DNA from: Dipteris shenzhenensis
Lineage: Eukaryota; Polypodiophyta; Polypodiopsida; Gleicheniales
DNA length: 64,000 bases
NCBI GenBank assembly: GCA_047967505.1
Contig: CM106540.1
Strand: one strand, 5' to 3'
In this document: positions 48,414 to 59,479 of the stretch, one piece after another
Layout of the letters: every line of letters begins with the position of its first letter
How positions within the stretch are numbered: position 1 is the stretch's first letter
Notes under the pieces: model-generated
Databases searched by the model: none
The model's input: only the letters and a program-made list of their open reading frames with translations
What the model was told of the DNA's origin: nothing
Made by a program: the position numbers and the translations under genes

Positions 48414-51150
48414 ATGGCCGATACTAGTGAGTCACTATCTGAGAAGAAGCGATTACACCATCTTCACATCGACTTAGAAGAAGAATATGCTCCAACACAA
48501 AAAAGACGAAAGGATACGGTGTTGAATGCTCAACAGCGGGAAAATATGAGAAGAGAAGGGCTTCAACATATTGACTTATGGTGCAATGGAAGCATATATC
48601 CAAAATGTCAAGTAAAAAACTCTACACCTCCATTTGTCAATCCCACCACATTACTGAGGTTTGCCGGCGATGGACAAAATGGACTTCTTGGTTATATTTC
48701 AGTGCAGTCTGCATTTGCGGAAACGTATAAAATGATGTACCTACAAGAAAAGGGGGCCAAGATGGAGGAGATAGCCATTCGTGCAAAATTGGAGCAGCAG
48801 TTGCAGAATGAAATTGAGGAGCATTCAAAGAGTAAAAAAGAGTTGACAAGAGCAAGAAAGAAGAGAACCATGCTTGGAGACAGACTACGTAGCAGGAAGA
48901 TTAAAAACATTGCAAATTTGAAGGCTGGAACTGGTGGATGCAAGCGACGAATTTAGGAAGCAAGGTTAGATTGAAATTTATCATTTTGTATACTCAAAAA
49001 GGCTCTCTTCCAGACTATATCTATTTCGTTGATTGTCGCAAAATAAGAATGGAGGTGCTGAATGATATAGTCATATTGTGTTGTTACTACAAGAAATTAT
49101 TGGAGCCTGCAAAAGAAAATATGGACCCGAACCTTTTTCCTGTTAAACAAATGAAAGGATTGCTTTCTTGCGGTGTAGCAAAAGGTTTGATTGAGGAAAA
49201 AAAATACAAAACAGTCAAACGCAATGTTGTAGAGGACTTTGTATCCAATAATCAAGTTGATGGCACTATAATCCAAGAGGCTCTTGATGTTAGTGGAGTT
49301 AGCAGGAAGGGATATAGTTCGATTTTCCATGCGATATCCTCAACTTTGAAAGATCAAAGGATTAAACGAGTTTTACTGCCAAATCCAGCAACCGTGTGGA
49401 GGATAAGAGGTCATTTGAATGAAAGTATAGATGAATTTATTGGGCAATATATCCATATTGAAGAAATATTTCATGGTGTTAAAGGAACCACTGTGTATGA
49501 TCCTTGGAACAATATATTTTTAGATCTGCAACAACTTCAAAAAAGAATGGTCGAGTTTTATGGAATAACATTTGAGGAGTGCAAAGGCATTTTGAAATTT
49601 GTTATCAAACTGGATGAGTGTGAGGTTGTAAAGGAAAAGAAAATGGAAAGAGTTACTATTACATTGATGAATGGAGCAATTGATACATCATTGACTGAAG
49701 CGAGTTCGAAGTATTTTAGTGTGCAGTCAGAGAAACACATATGGTGGTTAGGCTCATTCCAGGTATGATCATGGGTTGTTTTATACTTGATTTTGGTCAT
49801 TGTTTTCAAATCTGATATAGTAATACTTTCGTTTTCTATAATCTCGCAAGTGAAGACCGAAGACCATGAAACACTAGATTGGGTGTTTCACCACACGGAA
49901 ATACCAAGAATAATCAAAAGACAAGTGCAAGGCAAGAATCTCCATGTTGTAGGAAAAGGTGATTTTCAAGTAGAGTGGCACATGGCCGGGGATCTTAAAA
50001 CACTTAAGTGCATGTATAACATTAGTAAAGGAGGCAACTCAAAGTCTCCTTCTCTTTACTGCAAAGAATCAGCTCAAGTAATGGATTCAAAATGGTGGAA
50101 GAGAGCACCTAATAGAGATAAAGTTGACCCTGACTTCAAGGCCATTCTGGACATTCCACTATGTAATGTTCACATCTGCACATTGCATGGTCTATGTCGA
50201 ATTATTGAGAAATTGGTATTTTTATATATTGGATTTGCTTGGAAACTCCGTCCCGAAAAAAATAGAAAGGATGCTCTTCAAGCATTGGAAAACGTGTTAT
50301 CCGATATAGGTCTGCATGGAGGAGATGTTCAAATCACAAAGGATTTTAAAAAGTCTACCAATGGCAAGGAGGTACCAATCAAGCCCTCTATTGGTGGTGT
50401 TAAGGCAAGAAGATTCTTGTCTCGACCCAAACACAGTAAGCAAGTAAGGCAAGGTAGAGCAGTTTCAAAGATTAATTATGGATTGTGGAAGCAAGTCCAT
50501 AATGCTGTGAAAGATCATGAGGCAGATGGGGAAGCATGAAATAGGAAGGCAGAGGTGTGGAGGTCTCTTGATCAACTCTTCATGTTCTGTGACAAAGTAA
50601 CATGGACAAAGAGTGATTACAAGAACTTTGAGGAGGCAATTAAACATTTTGGAAAGTCAATGAAAGACGCGTGGACAGCCTGCAATATAACTCACTACAT
50701 GGTAAGGTTATGTCTTTTTCTTTTACTTAAGTGTGATCCTCTTTTTTTTTATTACTTACTATGCATTCTTATGTCTTACAGCATATCATATACAACCACC
50801 TTCCCTATTTTGTCAAAAAGTATGGATGCCCAGCTATTTGGTCTACCCAAGGCATGGAGAAGTCTCACTACATGGCACGTAATGCATTTTTTAGACACAC
50901 ACAACACTATGGAGGGAGTCAAAAGGCGAATAGTCTGAAGGAAGTCTTCCAATGGTTTTACCGAGGCATACTACAGAGGCTGCATGCTAAAAGAAAAGTT
51001 GCTAGCTCCAAAATCAAGCTTGCTTTTCTTCTAGCCCAAAAGCAAAGACGAAGACAAGCTCTAGACAATTCAATTGCAGTAGAGAGACATAGACAATGGA
51101 GGGAATCGAAGATATTTAGAAACCATAAATGGACAAGTAAACATGAATAG
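48414..51150 (+). pseudogene. Candidate DDE transposase, four exons, one nonsense codon
   Basis: Proposed exons are 48414-48933, 49014-49762, 49856-50701 and 50782-51150, giving about 827 codons. The splice phases agree at each junction (introns of 80, 93 and 80 bases). The N-terminal third ends in a Lys/Glu-rich predicted coiled coil ('KLEQQLQNEIEEHSKSKKEL'). Candidate catalytic residues are Asp in 'IKLDECE' (about 49608), Asp in 'MAGDLKTLK' (about 49988) and Glu in 'STQGMEKSH' (about 50857). A His/Cys segment 'HICTLHGLCRIIEKL' lies between the second and third, as in several RNase H-fold transposases with insertion domains. A TGA at 50537-50539, probably from CGA, interrupts exon 3. I cannot place it in a named superfamily. 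The transposase function is inferred; the exon structure is well supported. Confidence 0.62.
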
Positions 51151-51473
51151 GACTCATTTGTAACTTATTGGTGTTATGTCCACAGGTTTTCAAACTCATT
51201 CAATAGAAATTTTTTTAGTGGAACAAGTGACTCTTGGTGTTATGTATGAAAAGTATTTCAATGTGAAACATATGATCTGAACTTAATACAATTTGTTTAC
51301 AATTTCAATATATTGTTCATTTAATATTTAACGACACCACTCTATGTAAATGTACAAATCATTTCATCATCAACTTATTAATCATTTATACAAGATCATA
51401 CCAGATATCAAAGACTTTATACAAATCAGTTCAAATTTAATATAATGTTTGTGCTATATTCGATGACTAAATC

Positions 51474-53341
51474 CTATTTCTCCCAGGGCCTGCCAATCGA
51501 AACTCTCTTTTTGATCTTGATTGGAGTCTTTTTCTTCTTTATTGGCTTGATGTCGACTGTCTCTTTATCCTTTTCTTCAGCTCTCTCCACCTGTTCCTCT
51601 TCTTGGACTGTGTGGCCTGATGCAATCATGGGTGGCTCTCGAAACCTTACGAGCTGGTGTTTTCCATAGCCCTCCAGATATTTGGGCTCCTTAACACCAC
51701 ATGCTAATGCATAAGAAGTGTAAGACAAAAAGCAAGCGGCCCTAGAGGCCTGCTTATTCACATAATCTCCAAATATATCTATGGCAGACAACCTCTCTAT
51801 CAAAATGATCTTTTCCTTTTGCCATGAAAGAACATGTCCACCTAAAGCCCTGGACAAACATTTTAGGAAGTAAACAATGGCTTCTCCATTGTTGCTCAAC
51901 TGCCTATGGTAAATCAAGATCTTGGCACTGCCTAGATCATGAATATAATAAGCTAGGCCTGACATTTTGCGAAACCCAACCTGCCTGCTTCCACTTGATC
52001 TCTGGAGGAATGTGTCATCCTCAATTTGTAGCTGCAACATATCAAAGGATTAGAGTGAGACAATACACAACCTACAAAAACAAAGTTAAGCAGAAGTCAA
52101 AGTATATGATTTGAAGTACCTTCTCATTTTCATCAGCAACAAGCAGTTCATCTTTCCAAAGATTTATCCCTCTCCCTTCTTGTCCAGCCTCTTCTTTAGG
52201 CTTTTCTGTGTATAGTGCTGAGAGATTCATAGCTTCCTATGTGAGCTGGAAGGCAGCTTCATCTAGCTCTTGGAACTTTTCAGCCTCTTTGAAACAAAAT
52301 GAAAGGGCCTCTACAGGATCAAACATTGTTTCCAAAGCCAGTAGTGAAGGGTCATCCTCTATGCCAACCTCCTTGTCAAGCCTTGAAGCTTGGGCAATAA
52401 GGGAAATGGCATAGTCCTCCCTCAAATCAAACATAAACTCTATATTATGGAGGAAAACATAATCCTTTCCACCAATCAACACACCTGGAAGCATGGGCAC
52501 TGCATAGTTGCTGCTCTGAACATCAAAATCTTCAACTGGCTCTGCTCCCCTCAGAGTTTTTGTCCTTAGTTGAACAAGGTCAAGAGCAGCCACTTGCAGC
52601 CCCTCATCCTGAAGGTTGATATCTTCTTCTTGCTCTGCCATTTCTGTGACCAAAGAAACATCCTCCTTTTCCTCTGCTTCAGATGTGTCTTCTTCTTCTA
52701 TTTCCTGCCCTTGTTCATCCAAAGACTCCTGACTGAAGACAATGTACATAAGAAATGCCATGCTCTCCTCCAGCACTCTGCACTTTCTGGTGTGCAAAGT
52801 ACAGTTGAATTTATAGTGATCAGGCAGGCTGTCAAATCTTCTGTTCACATGGTACCTCAGCCTGTCATTGGAGACAATATGATTTATGTGCACAAAAACC
52901 TTTTCTCCTCCCACAATTCTTCCTGCCTCTGTCAGTTCTTTGAAGGCATCCCAATAGTCTGAAAGAAAATCTTTGTGCTGCTCCAGTACAGAGCTCATTG
53001 TGAACTCCATGTTGAAAATACTGTGGTATATATGGAAGTTACTCTGAGCCTTGCATTTGTGAAGAAACTCAAATAGGAGCAAATCTGGAGAATTGTCCTC
53101 TTCTGGTTCCATTTGTTTTTTGATGGAAGAATCAGCACTCTGCTCCAGCCTCTTCTTTTTGCCTGTTCAAAAACTTATATACTATGAATTCTATATGCTG
53201 ACATATGCAATCAGTGAATGCATTGTATATCACCAGATAATTCCTTCATGACATCTCCTGACTCACCTGGTGATTGGTGTGGTCTAATAATAGCAGCAGA
53301 AAAGTCTAGCTTCCTCTTGAAAGGTGGGGCCTGGGAGCCAG
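51474..53341 (-). pseudogene. Acidic nuclear-type protein of the transposon, at least three exons
   Basis: Minus-strand exons are 53341-53267, 53162-52120 and 52031-51474, joined in phase. The donor between the first two is a perfect CAG/GTGAGT. Further 5' exons probably exist, since the first has no start codon. The N-terminal part has two basic clusters ('FKRKLDF' and 'KKKRLE') that could be nuclear signals. The middle is rich in Glu/Asp ('EIEEEDTSEAEEKED') and the C-terminus is Lys-rich ('IKKKKTPIKIKKR'). One TAG at about 52240, within 'FQLT-stop-EAMNL', breaks the second exon where Gln would fit. No domain recognised. It diverges from the H3-like gene across a shared 2-kb region. Confidence 0.6.
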
Positions 53342-55351
53342 CTGTTCCAAAACAAAAACATTTCTCATCATCAAGGAAGATTTCCACAGGGCTAAAGATA
53401 GCAAATTAATGAGGTAGAAGTGAGAACCAAATAATACACAGGAATTTGCAGCAAAATGCGATATGGGCTGTTTAGAGAATTATAAACCACTCTCCTCGCA
53501 TTTTGTTGCAAATTCTCAAATTCTGTTCATGTGCATGTCAAATCAAGCACTTGGTTCATCTCAGTGATTCCTGGACACTATGATCTCATATGCAAGAGAA
53601 ATAATGGAATGAGTGAAACTATTCATGAGGAATGTGTCAACAACAGGAATTTGCAGCAGAATGTGATATGGGCTATTTAGAGAATTATAAACCACTCTCC
53701 TCGCATTTTGTTGCAAATTCTCAAGTTCTGTTCATGTGCATCTCAAATCAAGCACTTGGTTCATCTCAGTGATTCCTGGACACTATGATCTCATATGCAA
53801 GAGAAATAATGGAATGAGTGAAACTTTTCATGAGGAAGGTGTCAACAACAGGAATTTGCAGCAAAATGCGATATGGGCTGTTTGGAGAATTATAAACCAC
53901 TCTCCTCGCATTTTGTTGCAAATTTCTTGTTTCTATTCATATCAACCTACAATCTAATTTCTGGGTGATTTACCACATTCTTGAACAGTATAAATTGAAA
54001 ATGTAAGAAGAAGGATGGAGCTGAGTGAAGACATTGGGACATCAAAAATCCAATGGATGGAAGAAATAAATGTTGAAAAACATTGAAACCAATCTAGAAT
54101 GAGTCTAGAATTCTGACCTTTTTTTTCCTTTTCCATGCTAATTGAGTTGCACTGGTAAATCTCCTGCTCTTTCTCTAGCTTGAACTTTGCACTCTAGGTA
54201 ACCTGGAGATCTGGCAGTACTGTCTTCAGGGCAGGTTGCAGTCTGGATGGAGTGTGCTGGGTAGGAAAGGATCAGAGAGAAGGAAATGGAAGATGCGAGG
54301 GTCGTGGCAGGGATGAAAGATTGGGATCCAGGGGAGGAAAAGTGGTTGTGGTATTGATGATGAAATCATGAATGGCACAAGTTCCAAGGAATAAAGTGTA
54401 CTTTCACATGTGCCAAATTTCAAACTCCAAGAGATCTGGGTCCCATCCACACGTGTGAAAAACGACTACATTCCACACGTGTGGGATTTAGTGATTCTTT
54501 AATTCTATTTGCACTTATTTGTGGTATCCTGTTTTAGACCTCTTGCCCTCCAGTCTCTGCTCTCTTGCCTCCCTACCTCCATACTCTGCAGCATCAGCAT
54601 CTTGTCCAGCAGCACAGGTTCATCCTCAGCATAGATTACTCCTCAGCAGCACAGCACATCCATAGATAGATTCCAGGTCAGTAAGAATGGGTTCTCCCCT
54701 TAGTCTCTGCAATCTTCTTGCCTAAAATAGAAAAAATACATCCTGCATGGAAATGCATAGACTCAAACCAAGACAGAGAAATCACTGTAGGAATGCAGAT
54801 CTTCAAGTGTGATATTTGCATGTGAGGGTAAAACTGTACTTATGGGTTCTCCCTTCAGTCTGTGCACACTTCTTGACTTCCATAGACTCAATCCATCGTG
54901 TATGGTTATGCAAACACCTTCAAATGACTGAAGGCATATTCCAGCATGTTGCCTCATGAATTTGCAGCAAAATGCGAGGAGAAGGCATTAGGAATTTCAA
55001 ACTACTAAAATCGCGTTTTGTTGCAAAAAATTAAAATATTGCTTCATCAACCCCTGTCATTCTGGTTTTGTGACTTCCATAGCTGTAATCTTCTTGCATA
55101 AACTCCATTCATACTGTATTTGGTTGGAGAGACATAGAAATCACTGTAGGAGTGCACCAGCATGCCATTTCAAAAATTTGCAGCAAAATGCGATGTGGAC
55201 CTGTTTGAAATTCCAAACTGCTCATATCGCATTTTATTGCAAATTTCTCTATTTGGCTTCTTCCACCCCTGTGATTGCCTTTTCTTTGTTAGAACATGTT
55301 CTCCATGTCTGTGATCTCTTTCCAATCCTTTGTATGCAGTTTTTCAGAGTG
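53342..55351. promoter_or_regulatory. Divergent intergenic region with five palindromic repeats
   Basis: This 2-kb region separates the acidic-protein gene (-) from the H3-like gene (+), though it may include 5' exons of the former. It holds five copies of a palindromic unit whose arms are AATTTGCAGCAAAATGCGA and TCGCATTTTGTTGCAAATT, with 30-35 bases between: 53443-53514, 53648-53719, 53853-53925, 54959-55026 and 55175-55246. The first three sit in a 205-bp tandem repeat. The arms are far better conserved than the loops in the distant copies, which suggests a bound or structured site; that function is inference. Confidence 0.68.
53441..53930. repeat. 205-bp tandem repeat, about 2.4 copies
   Basis: Copies start at about 53443, 53648 and 53853. 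The first two are nearly identical, including 'TGATTCCTGGACACTATGAT'; the third keeps only the palindromic part. Confidence 0.85.
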
Positions 55352-57466
55352 ATGGCAAGAACCAAGTCAACTGCAAGGAAAGTTGGCAAAGGACCAGGTC
55401 TTGCAGCAACAGCAGCTGGGGCAGGTACCAAGAAATTTAGTGTGCCTCCAAAGGGAAGAGCTGCACATGGCAGGAAGGGTAAGCCAATGAGCTTGCTCAA
55501 GCAAAAGGCCAAAAGATTGAATCAGGGTGCAGGTGTGCTAAGGGAGATAAGGAGGCAATAGAAAGCTATAGGCTTTGCAATACCCAAAGCACCCTTTCAA
55601 AGACTGGTGAGAGAAATTTGTGACAGTTGGAACCTTGGGTTCAAGTGGTTCAAGTGGAATAGAACTGCCATTCTTTCCTTACAGGAAATGGCAGAGGATT
55701 ACTTGGAGAAATATTTTGAGGATGCAATGCTTGTAGCAGCCCATGCTCACAGGGTGACTTTGATGGCCAAAGACTTCAACACTTTGTCCAGAGTGAGATG
55801 GAGGTATGACAAGCTGGTTCATCCTGTGGAATGGCAGGACATCAAAATGAGAGATATATTGCTAATTCCACCTACAAGGAAGTTGAAGGTTGATGAGGTA
55901 AAGGTTGTTGAGGTAACACACTCAAAGAACACCAGAGGGAAGGCTGCTTATGAGGACTCACTGAAGCAGCAAATAAAAGAAACAAAATCTGTTATAGATG
56001 TGGAGACTGGAAAGAAGGAGCTACAGATACATAGAAGGTTGAAGGAGCTGTGGGCCCTGATGTAGTTGTACATATTGAGGATGAAGTTTCAGTCAATGAT
56101 TTTGATTTGACAAAACAATGCTTAGCAGCATTGGCTAATAAGAATGAGTATTGCTCAGATACTATCATTCTTGCAATGCTCTAGTAAGTGTCTATAAATT
56201 TTACATTTTTTGCAAATCAATCCTCCTTGTAACTCCTTTATAACCTACCCTAATTATTTTCTGATCCTATGCAGCATGATGAGAAGCTGGCTTCACCCCT
56301 CTGTATAGCATACAGTCCATATTGTTGATCCAGCCATTTCTTCTAAATTAAGAGATGCAAAGGAGACTCCCATGAGTATTTCCAGCTAGTTCAAACACTG
56401 CAATTTTGAAGTAATTGATGTTTTGCTACTTCCATACCATAGCAGGTATGTGGGTGACTACTTCTTTTAAGATTCTTCTTTAATATTGGGAACTCTTGTA
56501 GCCTTTCATTTTCTTATGCTTTTTTCCTTTTGCAGTGACCACTGGAGTTTTGTGTCTATTGACATCCACCAGCAGAAGCAATGCTTTCTATTCAACTCTC
56601 TAAAAAACACACACAGAGAGCTGAAATTGTAAGTGCTGTGTGTGCTTTTTGAACTTAAAACTTCATTATTTTGATATCATACTAACTAAATTATACATAT
56701 TGCAGTTGTATTAGAAGGCTATTAGATGCATTGGATCACTATCCTCCAAATGTCTCTCTTTTGGATTCAATAGAGCCAATAAGTCTAGAGGTAAAAAGTC
56801 TATTAAATGCTATGTCTTTGAACTTATTGAATAATTTTGTTTTGTGCTGATGCTCACAGTTTCTAACATTTTTTTCTAACTGTACAGACACCACAACAAA
56901 ATGATTCAAGTAGCTATGGATGGAGGGTGCTGATCAATGCAAAATATATACTTTCAAGCTACTTTGAGAAGGAACAGCCAGACCTGGTAAGGAAAAATAC
57001 TTTTCATTTAGCTTGAAGATAATTCATAATGATACAAAGTGTTCTAAATTATCCTCTGCCATTGCAGATGAAAGAGGATAGCTTCAGCTCCAACTATGTA
57101 CATAATTTTAGAGCTCATACAATTTGGAGGTTTTTGAGCTATGCCTCCCCCAAACCTATTGTACCAGCTACTGTGGAGCTGGGTGAAAGCTCTAAAGTAC
57201 AAGAAGGTGTCATACATCTTGATCCCATAGATGAAGCACCTAATGCTGAGGACCAGAAGCCACAGGAGCAATCACAGAGTGCTGAGGAGGAGCAAACACA
57301 GGAGCAAAGACCTGCTGCTGATGTTGAGGAGAAGGTGGAGAAGCAGCAAAGAGAGGCTTCTAGGGCAGTGGAGGAGACAGGATGGAGCACGGACAGGATG
57401 GAGCAGCAGAGAGAAGATCCTCTAGAAAATGTAGAGCAGCCTCTGGATCAAACTGTACATAAATAG
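55352..57466 (+). pseudogene. Histone H3-like domain joined to a Ulp1/C48-type peptidase domain
   Basis: The ATG at 55352 gives 'MARTKSTARK', an H3 tail start with the K4- and K9-type lysines. A Gly/Lys-rich linker follows, then the histone fold: 'VLREIRR', 'PFQRLVREI', 'ILSLQEMAEDYL', 'YFEDAMLVAAHAHRVTLM' and 'KDFNTLSRVR'. The loop between the first two helices is about three residues longer than in canonical H3. After a Lys-rich bridge comes a peptidase-like region: 'SDHWSFVSIDI' (His), 'FLFNSLKN' (Asn where Asp is catalytic) and 'PQQNDSSSYGWRV' (Gln kept, Cys position occupied by Tyr). Exons: 55352-56183, 56275-56445, 56536-56628, 56706-56790, 56888-56986 and 57068-57466. The C-terminus is Gln/Glu-rich. 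TAG codons at 55559, near 56308 and near 56383, plus a frameshift near 56055, make this copy a pseudogene. Confidence 0.78.
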
Positions 57467-57666
57467 AAAATGGATGTCAGAAATATGTTCTACAGATTCA
57501 GCTAAACAGTTCTGTATAAAATCTTACTTGATTGAATACAAAACCTTTCTTTATGGAGTCTGTGTTATCTCAATTTTTAAAGTTTCTATGTCTTTGCATT
57601 TTATTGAGCTCTCTCTTCTTCTGAGTAACTGCAAAAAAGAAATATGAATTAGAGTGGTAAATTAAA
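57467..57666. terminator. Convergent 3' ends of the H3-like and right-hand genes
   Basis: The plus-strand gene ends at 57466 and the minus-strand gene at 57667. The interval is AT-rich and holds a minus-strand AATAAA (about 57594-57605, plus strand TTTTATTGAG), so both transcripts probably end here. Confidence 0.45.
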
Positions 57667-58986
57667 CTAATAGCAATGCTTAATGAGACTAGGATAAATC
57701 AGATGGTGTACCTTTCTGTTGTTGTAGATAAATAAAAAGTCGTTTGAGATAGAACCTTCAGTCTCAAACAGAATGTCACTGCGCAATTGAGCTACGGAGC
57801 AACATTCTCTTAATGAGATATTGACTAGCACATCACCATTCTCAACAACATCAATATCAATAAATTTATTTTCTGCACCAAAAGACTCTTCATCTTGATC
57901 CATTGGGACAAGCTTTGTGCCTAGCACTCGACTGCGCTTGTAATAAAAAGAGAAAATAAAATTTTGTGATGCAACCATGTACTTCAGTTGCATAGAAGGT
58001 TGGACCACCTCACAAAACACTGAACTACATGTCTTCTTATCCCGACCTTTATCCAAAAATTGTGGCATGCATGCCGAATTTGTTGCTTTAACTGTGAACA
58101 TTGTTTTTGAAACCTTCACTGGAAAGGTATTAAACAAGTCCACAAAAACTGTGAGAGGCATGCACAAAGAAATTTTTACTATCCTAGTGGCAATATTGGG
58201 CCTCAGAGCTTTCTGTACTTCTGTAAAAAGCTTCGCCCTATATGCCTCTGTAACACTAGAATGTGGGTGAGGCCAATCCACTGAATTCCACGCCGGAAGG
58301 TCTTGTTTTATTAATACACCATGTGTGTTAGCTTTGTCCAGCAACTGATAAAAATGATCAGTAAAAAATATACCCGATTGAGCTAGCTCTGTTGCACATC
58401 GACCTTGGTATTGTTGTTCTCCTATCGATCCATGCAGAACATCTATAAATCCCAGAATACAATCGATGTTTTGCCATGTCTCATACGATGAAGGAAAATC
58501 TGAAATAAAACAACACAAGAATGTCAATAAGCTAAGAGAGAAAGCTTCATCTTAAAAATCCATACACCTCATGAAGAAAAAAACCACAATAGAAAAATAT
58601 ACAATTAGGCGTGTGTTGCGGAAGATTTTTTGGATAGTCTCGCAAGACAAGTTCTTTATGCATGTACACGTGCTGAATCAAAACTTCTTTCACGGATATC
58701 TTTCCTTTGGTGATTTTAAAATCTCGTACTCTTCCCTTCCACGATGCCAAGAAAATGTTTTTTGTCTGGGGTCTTTTTCTTTTGCTAGGTTGCATGAGCA
58801 CCCATGCTCCTTTCAAAAGACTAAACCTTTCCCAAGTTCCTTCCGTTTTGACTGTACTTGAATTCTCTACCGATGAAATAGAAGAAGCAGGTCGACGGGG
58901 TAAGGATGTTTGGTATAATTCTGCCTTCGTAGCATTATCATCCACAGAGCGTCTTCCACAAGAACGGCCGTGGTTTTGGTTCACCA
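57667..58986 (-). CDS. Unrecognised two-exon protein of the transposon
   Basis: Minus-strand exons are 58986-58603 and 58499-57667, in phase across a 103-base GT-AG intron, giving about 405 residues. The start chosen is 'MVNQNHGRSCGRRS' because an acceptor-like TTACAG lies just upstream, so a 5' leader intron is likely. Exon 1 contains 'WERFSLLKGAWVLMQPSKRKRP', a possible DNA- or nucleus-directed basic stretch. Exon 2 has 'FPSSYETWQNIDCILGFIDVLHG', and near its end 'DVLVNISLRECCSVAQLRSDI', which resembles a ubiquitin-like fold by pattern only. No stop or frameshift is seen, so this is the only fully open gene of the element. An AATAAA signal (minus strand) lies about 65 bases after the TAG, supporting that TAG as the true end. 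Confidence 0.6.
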
Positions 58987-59447
58987 TGGAGATTTTCTGA
59001 ATCTGTAACAATAGCAAAGTAATGTAACTAAGATAACAATTTGAAGTTTCAAGAAAGAGAAAGTGGGCAAACAGACAGTTGACGAGAAACATCTTACTCT
59101 ACGGCCAAACAGGATCAAGGGAGCAGTTTTGGAAAAGAAAGGCTGTTGCACAATGAGGCAATGGTGTAGAATGGTAGATCTTTCGCACGAAAGGCGGCAC
59201 AACATTTGAAAATTCAAAGGAAGGTGGAAGCGGGAAGGATCTTTTCAGATAAAATGTCAGTTTAGATTCTATCTTCTTGTCCAAAGATCTTCTGAGAATA
59301 AAAAACCAATCTCCACATTAATGTAGCACGCTTGTACTTACATAAAGTATTGTTTCTTTTTTCTATTTTCTCTTATTTTCGTGAATTTTCAACGTTACGT
59401 TGGCCTTCTATTGATTGGTTGAGAGCTTATTTTTCCAAACCGTAAAA
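58987..59447. promoter_or_regulatory. Probable upstream region of the right-hand gene
   Basis: This lies between the start of the minus-strand gene and the right terminal repeat. It likely includes a 5' untranslated exon (splice acceptor TTGTTACAG near 59000). No TATA box that I would insist on. Confidence 0.35.
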
Positions 59448-59479
59448 GGCCCCAAAATGAGCTCCCTTTTTTCCTAATG
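59448..59479 (-). repeat. Right terminal inverted repeat
   Basis: On the minus strand starts CATTAGGAAAAAAGGG. The match with the left end stops after GGGGCC, giving a sharp inner border. Confidence 0.82.

Larger units (their letters stand above)
48013..59479. mobile_element. 11.5-kb DNA transposon with four spliced genes, unassigned superfamily
   Basis: The ends are inverted: 48013-48044 and 59479-59448 match over 32 bases with two differences, starting CATTAGG and including AAAAGGG and CTCATTTTGGGGCC. Everything between is organised as four genes with standard GT-AG introns (transposase-like +, acidic protein -, histone H3-like/Ulp1 +, unknown -), none of which looks like a host gene captured at random. 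A target duplication is not visible. I know of no plant superfamily with this gene set; the assignment as one element rests on the terminal repeats, the compact gene arrangement and the repeat-filled flanks. Confidence 0.75.

Noticed and set aside
55352-55600. Ordinary host histone H3 gene
   Set aside because: The fold is too divergent, the linker and long C-terminal extension with peptidase motifs are foreign to H3, and the gene lies between the terminal repeats of a mobile element.
48013-59479. Maverick/Polinton or viral integration, because of a peptidase gene and large size
   Set aside because: I see no family-B DNA polymerase, packaging ATPase, retroviral-type integrase or capsid protein, and the genes contain ordinary spliceosomal introns.
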